Assembly: GCF_000340215.1 (NCBI RefSeq)
Contig: NW_006921533.1
Coordinates: 4,986,979-5,050,978, forward strand
DNA length: 64,000 bases
DNA from: Pseudocercospora fijiensis CIRAD86
Taxonomy: Eukaryota; Ascomycota; Dothideomycetes; Mycosphaerellales; Mycosphaerellaceae
Direction: 5' to 3'
Shown: one piece after another, positions 55,187-64,000 of the stretch
How the letters are laid out: each line of letters opens with the position of its first letter
Numbering within the stretch: the first letter of the stretch is position 1
Notes under the pieces: generated by a model
What the model was told of the DNA's origin: nothing
Seen by the model: only the letters and a program-made list of their open reading frames with translations
The model's database searches: none
Translations under genes and position numbers: made by a program

Positions 55187-56573
55187 CCGGGAGTATATGG
55201 ATGTCTGCCGGAAGTGTCTTGAGTGGGCAGCATGATGCAGGGACTGGGTTTCAGCGAGGCGTTCTGCGGATAGCGGCACCGAGCATGAGCCTCTGTGCTG
55301 TGATTCTCAGCATGTGTACAAGCCAGGGTCATATCTGTATGCATATACTGTAGTGAGCGTCGTTTTCCTAAAGAGTGTCATTTGTAGCTCTTGAGAACCC
55401 TTTATCGCCCGCAAACATTAGACTTGCTCACGCTCGGGTCGTGATGGATATGTTCGTGTTATGACTTCCTCACCAAGACTCTCCAAAGCAGAGACTGATT
55501 GCCTCTGTCCCATCATACGGTTCTCCTTCCTGATCGAGCCTCACCAGCCGCACAGTATGACCCGGTTCGCGCCTCACAGCAGCTGAGTGGTTGACCAGTG
55601 GAGATATCTTCTTGGCGATTCCTTGCAGTGGTCATTTATGGCGTCCTGTAGATAGTTTGGCGATACTATGCTGTAGGAACACGTGTGGGGCTGGACGGCG
55701 GTGAGTGGATAGATAACGCGTAGCCGCGGCTGGTGGAGGTGGGACGGAGAGCGTGAAGAGGCGAGATACGCGAGTCTCGTAGATACAGGGTGTCGTGAAT
55801 GGTATTGATCGTGGTGGTGCTGGCGGTGAGCGGCTTGGTGCTCGTAGGCCGTCGACTGGATGCGGCCTATCGCGATGCGGGCAAATGTTGGCCACCGAGT
55901 AACTCACGAGCACACCTGTTGCGGCGAGAGTCAGTAGAAGATAGGGCTCAGGTAAAAGCATGCAGGTGGCCGTCGTGGCATTGCTCAAGCATGCCATGCA
56001 GTAGGGCTGCTGTCGGTAGAACTACAGCCAGCTCTTCTCCAGATGCCAGCCCAAAGGCCGACGGACTGATGAAAAGGAGCTCAGATGAGCAGGTAGCCAG
56101 CAACTGGAAGATACAGGTCAGCACATGTCGCAGTAGTTATATAATGCATGTCAACTCACAAATTGCGCCGATGCAGCCCCCGAAGGAGACGCACTAAACA
56201 AGAGAGTCCCGCGCTGTGCAATGCAGATTCTCGTCTAGACCGAAGCCCATTTGTGAGCGGGCACGGCTCAACAAGGTCTGTGAAGAAGTTAGTGAGGTGT
56301 TGCCAAAGGGGTGGGAATAGGGAGTGCTTGCAAGTATAGGGAGCGGAGCCAAGTTCACCACACGCAACAGAAAGCGTGTGAGCAGCTGGCTCACTAGCGC
56401 GGTGCCTGCAGGCCCGTGCTGATATTCTAAACAATGCAAGTGATGTGACGTCCCTTCGTTTCAATTGAGCATCGACTGTTCAGATCGCAACTGCGCTCGC
56501 CAGCAAGGTAGGTGCAATATACAAGCCAATTTTCCGACTTGCACTTCACCTTTCCCATCTCAAAGGCCACAAA
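55187..56573. other. Intergenic, nothing recognised
   Basis: 1.4 kb without a supported gene. Open frames on both strands are short and lack family motifs. Confidence 0.4.
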
Positions 56574-57566
56574 ATGCTCGCTCTACCACTCATACCTCCT
56601 CAAGAGGACCAGTCTTCCTTCTTGCGCACGACATATCGCCCACGAGCCGACTCTCCCCCGCCAAACAACACTCAGAACCAGCAACAGAATCATCGTGAGC
56701 GGCAAAGACGCGATGAGGAGAGGAAGCTTCACCATGCGCGAAGTCCGCTAGCACTTCTATGCACCGACGAGACAGCCATTGAACAGCGCAAAGCAGCAGT
56801 GCGTAACTTTGGCGCGCAATGGATCCGACCGCCCGGTGTTCCAAAGACTCTGCAAGCAACGCGAGAGGAAGAACTAGAACGACAAGAACAGGCGGAGATA
56901 GAGAGGCAGGAACGCGGTCTGTTGGACATGCAAGCGCAGCAGCAGCTGGCAGAGGCGCAACAACAAGCTGCTGAGACTGCGGATGCGCAAGACGCGGGCG
57001 AAGGTGATGAGGAACATGATCTCGATGCAGACATTCCGGATGCAGATGCGGGAGAAGACCAAACGACTGCCGAGACAACTTTCAACGAGGACAGCATGAT
57101 GGGTGGTAGTCAGATTCAATTCCCCGAGGACAATGATCCTGATGTCAACGAAGAGCTTGAGGAGGCCGAGCTTACAGGTGCTGCGAGAGACGAGGAGGAT
57201 TTAGGCATGGGCATGGGTCGCGATCTTGACGATTCTGTCCCCGAGGCAGGTTCTTACCAGCATACCGATACTGAGCAAGAAGACCACAGCGACTCCGAAT
57301 CTGAGCTCGTCTCGTTTGTGGGAAGGAGCGCCGCTCAGCAGGTAAGCTCGCCTGGGGGACGTTCCGAGATGATCATGCAACCACCATCTCTGGCAGGACT
57401 ACAGAATCGCATGCGAGCACAAGTCGCTGCAGCGGACGCTTTGCCAAGGAGCCCAGGTAGCATCAATCTGTCAAGTTCGATATTGGACAGCTCCATGGCA
57501 ACGAGTAGCCCAGTGCTGCAAAGATCGAATGCCGGTGGACGCGGTCGTGGAAGGCGCGCTCGTTAG
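56574..57566 (+). CDS. Anaphase-promoting complex subunit Apc15/Mnd2
   Basis: Single exon, 330 residues. The start MLALPLIPPQEDQSSFLRTT and the block ALLCTDETAIEQRKAAVRNF then GAQWIRPPGVPKT are the Apc15 family signature. A long E/Q-rich helix follows (EELERQEQAEIERQERGLLD), then an acidic, disordered region, then a basic GGRGRGRRAR tail. Apc15 (Mnd2 in yeast) controls mitotic checkpoint complex turnover and APC/C activity. Fungal members carry such acidic tails. Identification rests mainly on the N-terminal block. Confidence 0.8.
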   Translation: MLALPLIPPQEDQSSFLRTTYRPRADSPPPNNTQNQQQNHRERQRRDEERKLHHARSPLALLCTDETAIEQRKAAVRNFGAQWIRPPGVPKTLQATREEELERQEQAEIERQERGLLDMQAQQQLAEAQQQAAETADAQDAGEGDEEHDLDADIPDADAGEDQTTAETTFNEDSMMGGSQIQFPEDNDPDVNEELEEAELTGAARDEEDLGMGMGRDLDDSVPEAGSYQHTDTEQEDHSDSESELVSFVGRSAAQQVSSPGGRSEMIMQPPSLAGLQNRMRAQVAAADALPRSPGSINLSSSILDSSMATSSPVLQRSNAGGRGRGRRAR

Positions 57567-57753
57567 GCATAGAACAGTGGAAGGATTGGGTTGGTTTTGC
57601 TAGGGAGCAGCATTTGTTTCTTCCAATCGACAACGCAACCTCCTCGTACATCTCTTCTACGTACATTGATTGCTCAAGACAAGTCATATTTGTCAACATT
57701 ATTGCACAACGGCCTCTCCCAATCACAATGACGGTGGTGCCATCTACTGGCCG

Positions 57754-58146
57754 ATGGAAGCATTACAATGGTCGCCCGCAGCGCCGGGTCACTCTGCGCG
57801 ACCGTCTCAACAACATGTAAGCCGGGGGCCAGGTAGAAAGCCTAATATCCCCGATATTCAGGACTGCGAGCGTCATAAATGCAGAGGGATACGCTTAGTG
57901 GAGGACATACTGTTTGACATTGAGGAGGCCCTCGATGAAACGAACCACCACCCACAGGTCGAGCTGGGGTACAACTTCAAGGAACCTTTGGACTTACGCT
58001 ATGGGACCAGATTCTTAGGCACGAGCCTGGGAATCTGTGGCCAATCTCGCAAGGCGCTGGATCTGATTCACCCCACGTACACGGGTCGCATTTTGCTCAA
58101 AATCGGGATCGTCAGAGGTCGCCCTGTCAAAGGACCAGATGTCTAG
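57754..58146 (+). CDS. Hypothetical ORF
   Basis: Open frame of 130 residues from ATG 57754. The second half has protein-like features (IRLVEDILFDIEEALDETNH, LGYNFKEPLDLRYGTRF). It overlaps the start of the next ORF by 8 bases and may be its upstream exon. No family recognised. Confidence 0.35.
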   Translation: MEALQWSPAAPGHSARPSQQHVSRGPGRKPNIPDIQDCERHKCRGIRLVEDILFDIEEALDETNHHPQVELGYNFKEPLDLRYGTRFLGTSLGICGQSRKALDLIHPTYTGRILLKIGIVRGRPVKGPDV

Positions 58147-58670
58147 CATTGCCAGACAGCTACTCAACGGCGTCGCAGAACACCTCGAAAAACCTGACTT
58201 GATCGAGCGATGCGTATATCACCTCACCCTACCGTACGCCCCAGCAGAAACGAAGAACGCCCTCTACGGCGCGGGCCATCTCAAAGGTTGGAAGCCAAAG
58301 CCGAAGGCGCCTGGCATTTGGTACCTCACCTTGGTAAGAAGCAATGTCTAGACAGCAGCTGAATCGAATGTCTGAGACATCTGCTGACCGTCGGCCCATC
58401 ATCTTTCAGGTGGAAGCGGCGCCAAAGGAGAACGATCTATATGACACTATTGCCGGTGGAGAATGGATTTCACATGAGGAAAGACAAAAATCGGAAGAAG
58501 AGATTAATGTCCAATGCTTGGTTTGCGGGGCCACAGCACTACTTCCGTGCAAAGGCTATGTCGTGCCCTTCTTGGGTGATTGCTCGGAACCGACCGCACC
58601 GCATGTCCTGGCGAACTCCTTCAGCCAAAAACTCGTTGCGCGTATGGCGCAAGAGCAGGCTCGGATTTGA
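58139..58670 (+). CDS. Hypothetical protein, two exons
   Basis: Exons 58139-58333 and 58410-58670 give 151 residues; the 76-nt intron (GTAAGA...TTTCAG) joins GIWYLTL to VEAAPKEND. Contains CLVCGATALLPC, a possible partial metal site, and a conserved-looking AGHLKGWKPKPKAPGIWY segment. Convergent with the lipase (63-bp gap). I do not recognise the family. Confidence 0.45.
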
Positions 58671-58733
58671 GCATAGGTGTAGCAAGTCTGTGGCGCATCA
58701 GTATAGGTTGACATGGTTACGGAATGCCGTGTC

Positions 58734-59836
58734 TTACAGAAATCCGTCGACCAGATTTACGAGCAGTTTCTGCAGGTCACTGGCAATCGAAACTCGCATT
58801 CCCTTTGCTGTCAGGCGAGCGCAGATGCCGAACCCATGCTTCTTCACGCGAGATAGGTTTGCGATGCCGCCATTGTTCAGGGCGTCGAGTGCCAGAGCGT
58901 ATGCGGGCGATGAGATGGTCATCGTAACGTGAGTCGTTGGTCGAAATCGGCAGAGGCTCTGAACTGAAAGCACTGTAGCTCCTGGTAGTTCTGCATTCTC
59001 CGAGAACGGCGCTACCACGCCGTCCCACTATTGTCTGGGTTAGCATGATGCATGCAGGCGTTCACTTGGCGACTCACTTCTGTCCAGATCGACGTCGTTG
59101 GCACTTGAGTCTGGAAGTTGGCGGCATGGAGGGCTTTGTAGTATTCACTACCCGCGGCTTGCTGCCAGAGGGCTGCTTGGCATACACCAGTTTTACAGAC
59201 GTCGTGTAGCAAGGTGTCGCTGCCAAGAATGTCGATGCCAGAGAAGTCTGCAGATAGCGCGACAAAGGCTCTTGTCACGTTGCGTGTGCTGGGCCTACAT
59301 CATCTCTCATCAGTGATTGTTCAAAGACAGGAGAAAGGATCAAGGGGCGGTACCAGAATTGAAGAGCCCACTGCGTGTTTGGGTTGCCTTGGCTATGCCC
59401 AATCACAGCAGCCGGGAGTCCACCAGCCAGTGTTGAGATGTAATGCAGGTTGTATGCTACGTATTCGGCATTGACTTGCATGTCGCCCATTGATCGATTT
59501 GCTATTGCTAGATTAGTGAGGGTCGTGAATTCAGCACTGTCTCCGCATACGAATCGTAACATAACAAGCTGTGTAGCCATCGGCCTTGAGTGCCGGAACA
59601 TAGCCATCGCCCCAGCTCTCCTCTCCTGTAGTCGCTGTCCCGTGAACCAGCAGGACGGGAGGCGAGGAGCTTGTCGGATTCCCATATGGACAAGTAAGGG
59701 ATGAGGCCAAAGTGTTGGGATTTACTGTGAAAGGTGCGTCGCCATCAAAGTCGAAAACGGGAGTTGATCGTCGAACGAAAGGGGAGGCCAGAGCGTGCAC
59801 AGAGAACAAAAGAAGGAGGATATCAAGTGTTGACAT
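58734..59836 (-). CDS. CalB-like secreted lipase
   Basis: Exons 59836-59551, 59507-59354, 59294-59078 and 59027-58734 give 316 residues. Signal peptide STLDILLLLFSVHALA, followed by a short propeptide-like ASPFVRR. Alignment with Candida antarctica lipase B (CalB) style: PVLLVHGTATTGEESWGDGY, ACYVTIPIANRSMGDMQVNA, nucleophile elbow VIGHSQGN, WPSTRNVTRAFVALSADF, acid residue in TEWDGVVAP and a His in RPTTHVTM. The catalytic Ser, Asp and His therefore all seem present. CalB relatives lack a lid or have a small one and hydrolyse esters. Confidence 0.88.
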
Positions 59837-60648
59837 CTTGAACGAGAGTGCGGTTACAGAACGAGTGGAGATGCCCAGGCTCCAGGCAGGAGGTCTTCTC
59901 CGAGCGTCTGGTCGCGGGACTGTGTAGAGATCGTGAAGGAATTGAGCATGTGACGACGTTGACTTTCAAGTACGCGTGCACATGGCAGGTACGATTTGAG
60001 AATCGGTTTACTTTATTGCGGCAAACATGCCGTTGGTTGTCGAGTATGCATATCTACCGCTGCTTGCACATGTGCTATGCTGTGATAGACGCCTTATGTG
60101 CTCTGTTCGGAAGGGATGACTGAAGCACATCGTCGCACCAGCAAGGTAAACGTGTGCCCATCACCCGGTCATGAGGAGTCTTGAGCGATGTACTGGCTTG
60201 GGGAGGACGGAGGGTCATCTCGATATTGCTGGCGCGGGCGCTTGAGGCATGCGATCTTGCGGATGAACTGCAGGTACAATGAAGTCAGGAGGCCAATGAA
60301 ATTGTGGAAGTCGTGATTGTGAGAAATCCTCGGCTCAAGTAAGCTTTGCGCACGACTCGGCCCCTGCCGACACTTCTTCTCATGGGCCAGAAATCGTGCT
60401 CGCAGGCTGTGAGACGGAAGGAAGAACCGAGCTTGGAAAACATCCCGATGTCCCGCCCACGATTTAATTCACTTCCAATGGTGCACGTGTCATAAGCGAC
60501 CCCGCCTTTATCAATCAGCTGCGTCGTGTCTCTGTCTTCCACACCAAAAGGACACCCACCATCAAGCACTCCGCGGTCAACACAGCCCTTTCACACGATC
60601 AGATCGCCCGAGAAACTTCACCATAGAGACTCCAAGAATCCAACCAAC
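59837..60648. other. Intergenic, promoter region
   Basis: Upstream of the divergent lipase and small Cys-rich genes. No gene recognised. Confidence 0.4.
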
Positions 60649-60838
60649 ATGCACCCTTCTTGTACGTCAAGTTTCGTCCCGACCTCTGCTTCGACAAGCT
60701 AACGATCTCCCAGGCCCAAAGTGCGGAACCAGCGTCTCTGGTGGAAAGACATGCGGTTCTTGCGGCGCGGTTTGTATCCGAAGCTGCATTCTCAACGATC
60801 TGAACACTGACGACGCTTTGCAGAGCTGCCCAGTCTAA
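60649..60838 (+). CDS. Tiny cysteine-rich (metallothionein-like) protein in three exons
   Basis: Exons 60649-60661, 60714-60769 and 60824-60838 give 27 residues with two CxxC pairs (CPKC, CGSC) and one more Cys near the end. Intron 1 (52 nt) has a GCTAAC branch site and intron 2 (54 nt) a CTGAC one; both have GT/AG ends and keep frame, giving GASCPV-stop at the end. Small fungal metallothionein-like proteins of this size and Cys pattern exist. Metal binding is inferred from the Cys pairs only. It is too short for routine gene finding. Confidence 0.6.
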
Positions 60839-62113
60839 AATAATGTGACTGCACAAGCGATCGATGTGGGGAGGGGAGTGAGGAGTTGGGGAATTGATGA
60901 GGCGACGAGTTGACGATGCCATACGATGACGAGATACGAAATACAATTGGAGCAGCGACAGAAGACGAGGGGGGAAGTGCTACCCGGAGAGAAGACCGAG
61001 AATGTTGCAATTACGTAGACTGGAACTTTGATGGAGTTGCATCAGGCTGATACGCATAGGCTTCGGCGACACTACTGGCGCGAGAAACATGTCACATTCG
61101 TTTTGTGTCATTCGTTTAGACGGCTTTGTCGTAGAAATCATAACGTCCGCCTCACTTCCTCGTTCAATTCCTGCAGCAGGTCATGGATGTATGTCAGCGA
61201 GGATTCGATTACGGATGATTTGAAGCAAGCGCAAGCATACACGCATCGGACAAGTTAGGTGAGCTGTTGGACGGGATCAGGTGCACTTCTCATCCATGGA
61301 CGCCGTGCATTTCGCCATGCAATTGACGAATTGCCCGGGTGCTCGATCCTCTGCGCCTGATCAGCTGTACAGTAGTACCAGAGGTGCAAAGGCCGACAAA
61401 GTACTTCCCACAGTGTCTTCGCCGACCGTCTATAGCCATTGCTCACGATTCCTTCCATGCAATTGCTGATCTTGGCTATGGCGAGTGTGGTAGGCAAATG
61501 CCGTCACAATCCGCTCAAGGGTGACAGGCGATCGTCATGCAAGTGATCGGGTTGCAAAGCCAAGTTTACTGCTACCAGGGTGTTAGGCAAGGGTGTTGGG
61601 AGATAAAGCCCTGGAAGCCACTAAAGCTTCCACATTATTGGTGATTTTCTTTGTGAGGTCCATATGAGGATGTAGTTGATCAATAGTGCTTGATTCCCGC
61701 CTTTCCTTCTTAGGCTATTCTGTGCCGGCCGTCACAAGCTATCTGCGTTACCATTCGACATTCTGCAAAAGCATTAGATTAGAACTCCGTCGTTTAATTC
61801 TTTGTTAGGTCCTCGCGGACACGCCTCTTCCCAGTGTTTCCTTTCACAACCCATACATAGCAAAGCACATATTGCATCCCCAGCCGCCGTCTCAAGGGCT
61901 TGCTCCAGTGACTCCAGATCCGACCCGATTCCGCTCGATCTCTCCAGCCTGAGCATTCTCCGTCCTAAGACTCCTCGCTAGTGTAACAGTAACGCTGCAA
62001 AGTAAACCCATGATGAAAAGAGATAAACCAGTAAAGACGATGACAGTGGAATGCTGCAGCTTTATTAGCGAGAGCGTTCGCGATGCTTTGAAGGCGATCA
62101 TATACTTACAAGG
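60839..62113. other. Intergenic, possible membrane-protein fragment
   Basis: No supported gene. On the minus strand 62101-61892 encodes a hydrophobic stretch (STVIVFTGLSLFIMGLLC) and could be an exon following the ORF at 62114-62281 (a GTAAGT donor lies a few bases after that ORF's stop). Not resolved. Confidence 0.35.
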
Positions 62114-62281
62114 CTAAGACGCCTTTTGCGTGCATGGCCGGCAAGTCTTCAGCTTGCACTTTGCGCACTCATAGATAAACCAGTGAGGGCCTGAGTGGCA
62201 CATGTTGCAATTCCATAGAATCAATGTCGTGTCCGACTTGATCATCTTGAAAGTATGTTCGCATTTACCAGGCTTTGCCAT
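62114..62281 (-). CDS. 55-residue cysteine-rich ORF
   Basis: ATG at 62281 to TAG at 62114. Residues: a Cys-x-His near the start (KCEHTF), then CNMCHSGPHWF, then CAKCKLKTCRPC. The order C-x-H, CxxCxxxxxH, CxxC, CxxC resembles a treble-clef type zinc site (RING, ZZ or C1-like) but is too short for a certain call. Followed 2 bases later by sequence that looks like a donor (GTAAGTATA). Could be a complete small protein or the first exon of a spliced gene. Confidence 0.45.
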   Translation of the reverse strand: MAKPGKCEHTFKMIKSDTTLILWNCNMCHSGPHWFIYECAKCKLKTCRPCTQKAS

Positions 62282-64000
62282 CTGCAGCGAGAGTCAGCGG
62301 GATGTCTTGACGGATGGAAAGGCTGAGCTAACTTTTGATATGTCGTGTGGAACGACAGAAGCGCGTTGCGTGTGCTCAAATACCTCCGCCCTCTCAAAGA
62401 ATGTCAATTGACTTTCCAAGAACCCGGTGGTTGAGAAGTTCGAGTCAAGATGGATCGACAGTTGGCGGCGGGTGAAGAGGTGCAAGCGGGCAGCGGCGGC
62501 CAATGATGGACTCGTGAATATGTGGCAGTCGCTCGCTAGTTGATGGCTTGCTCTTGTGAGATGATCTGGGATGATCGGGGACAGAGAAGCTCTCGGGGGA
62601 TGGATGTCAAGTCGCTGATGAACGAGGAAAGCAAGCTGAAACGTAGAGCTGGCCAGCAGAGCTATATAGCAGGTCCTGGAGTATCCAGGGCGCAATGACT
62701 TGGTGAGGTTGCTTCAGAGGCTCTTCCACTCGATCAGAATTTGTGCTTTATGGCACGGTGTGGGCAGACACGGAGCCAAGCCAGTGACAGCTCTGGTGTA
62801 CACAAGTGTCGTCGAATACAGACAGGGAGAAATGGATTGAGCAAAGAGGCAAGATCTGGTGATACCATGGAGGGCTGCCGGCGTGCGACGTGCGACGTGC
62901 TGCCCTTTTCTCCTCCGCCGCTGGCCCGTGGCCATTGCAGGCCCAAAGCAGCAAGCAGAGTGCAGAGGCTAAGAGCAGTGGCCCATTCCCTCGCTCGCTC
63001 CCCGTTGCCGCGTCTGTGGGTTGCAGAGAATGGGTATCAGACCCCTGCGGTAAGGCAGATGGCAGACTTCGAGAAGAAGCGCCTGAGGCGTGTGAGGCGT
63101 GTGAGGCGTGTGAGGAGCCGTCGATGCAAGACTTCGCGAATCGGCGGGCGCATCCAGCTCCCGGGCACTGGAGTGTTCCACCACTGCTGCAAGCAGTTAG
63201 ATCTTGGTTAAGGTTTGCTGTTGAGCTCGCAGTGCTGCCAGTGCACCGTGCAGAGAGGGAGTCGACTCTGGCGGATGTCGCATGACTGGATGAGGGCCAC
63301 GACTGCGCAGTGCCGCGATCCTGCCATGGCCGCCCATATCATCCCACAGCGGTACACTGTGCAGGTGCGCGGCCCTCACTGGCCCTGGGCCACCAGACCA
63401 ACGAGGACAGGCATCACTTCGCACGCAAGACGTCCAAAGAAGCGTGTGGCATGCATGCCATGCCGCAAGGAGAACGCTGCAGCAGCCTTGCAGGCGCCAC
63501 GAACGCCAAGACACGGTCGATGGCAATGCCCGGCGCCATGCACGCTGGAGCCTTTGTCAGCGCCTGAGCGCACCGCGCGTCTGCCGACTCTGTTCTGACT
63601 GTTCGAGCACTGTGCCTCGGCCAATCTGCCGACTGGCTCGCTCGCGGCGAGTATGCTGCATAATGCATTTCGAGGCGGTCTGCCCGCCGACGCTGCGCTG
63701 CGCTGCTCTGCGCTGCTTCGACCGCGACATGTCTGCTGCACCGCGCTAGCACACGCCGACCACCCACCACTGCCTTACCGCCGCCGACCGTGTGTGTGAC
63801 TGACGCTCCTTCTTCATGGAATGCGATCTTCTGCAATCCCTCGGCGGCATCACTGCCATGGGAACACTAGCGCACGCTGACTACTACTGACAGGTCCATA
63901 CCTGCAAGTCGGTCACGTCCCTGCTACCCGGTTCGAAATGGCGACGACCGACGACCGATGCAGCCACGCCTAGAACTTCACATCGCATCCCTGGGAAGCA
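62282..64000. other. Intergenic, GC-rich end of the window
   Basis: No supported gene. Open frames on both strands lack motifs. A GAGGCGTGT tandem repeat lies at 63085-63115. The window ends in non-coding-looking GC-rich sequence. Confidence 0.4.
63085..63115. repeat. 9-bp tandem repeat GAGGCGTGT
   Basis: Three full copies and a partial fourth. Confidence 0.7.

Noticed and set aside
55187..56573. Minus-strand frame with a hydrophobic start near 55997
   Set aside because: No continuation, no splice partner and no family resemblance.
1..64000. tRNA or rRNA genes
   Set aside because: No convincing B-box/T-arm context or rRNA core sequence noticed.

Overview
The window is nuclear DNA of a filamentous ascomycete. 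Genes are split by short introns (about 46-75 nt, GTRNGY donors, CTAAC/CTGAC-like branch sites), they lie on both strands, and the protein set (AreB-type GATA factor, LaeA-like methyltransferase, Pga1, APC15/Mnd2, Ypt1, VEFS-box PRC2 subunit) is typical of Pezizomycotina. A transposon island carries strong repeat-induced point mutation (RIP) of the CpA-to-TpA kind. The gene style suggests a Dothideomycete, possibly near Mycosphaerellales; that placement is an inference from style only.

Layout. 1-6.4 kb: 3' part of a GMC-oxidoreductase/alpha-beta-hydrolase gene, a coiled-coil protein and a small hypothetical gene. 7.45-17.54 kb: RIP-degraded island with three nested layers. A Mutator-like (MULE) transposase gene on the minus strand is split by a complete Ty3/Gypsy LTR retrotransposon (10337-17279, two 728-bp LTRs, AATAT target duplication). 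The retrotransposon in turn carries a 184-bp inverted-repeat insertion between its RNase H and integrase regions. 18.1-19.0 kb: decayed cytochrome P450. 20.2-50 kb: housekeeping block with a TMEM184-like membrane protein, a large MMS1/CPSF-A-type beta-propeller protein, a Gyp8/TBC1D20-like Rab GAP, type II PI 4-kinase, AreB-like GATA factor, a Pga1-like/F-box-like pair only 8 bp apart, alpha-tubulin, a WW protein with a prion-like tail, Ypt1/Rab1 and a SUZ12-like protein ending in a PHD finger. 50.6-64 kb: accessory-looking region with a GPI-type surface protein (in-frame TGA), an intact P450 divergent from a LaeA-like methyltransferase, APC15, small hypothetical genes, a CalB-like lipase, a 27-residue cysteine-rich protein in three exons and a 55-residue cysteine-rich ORF.

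Functional links. Ypt1 and a GAP of the family that acts on Ypt1/Rab1 are both here, and the PI 4-kinase acts in the same membrane-traffic field, but they are scattered among unrelated genes and do not form a cluster. The P450/methyltransferase pair next to a surface protein could be a small accessory-metabolism group; no backbone synthase is in the window.

Splice sites were assigned by eye from GT/AG, branch-like sequence, frame and family alignment. Nothing was confirmed by RNA or database search.
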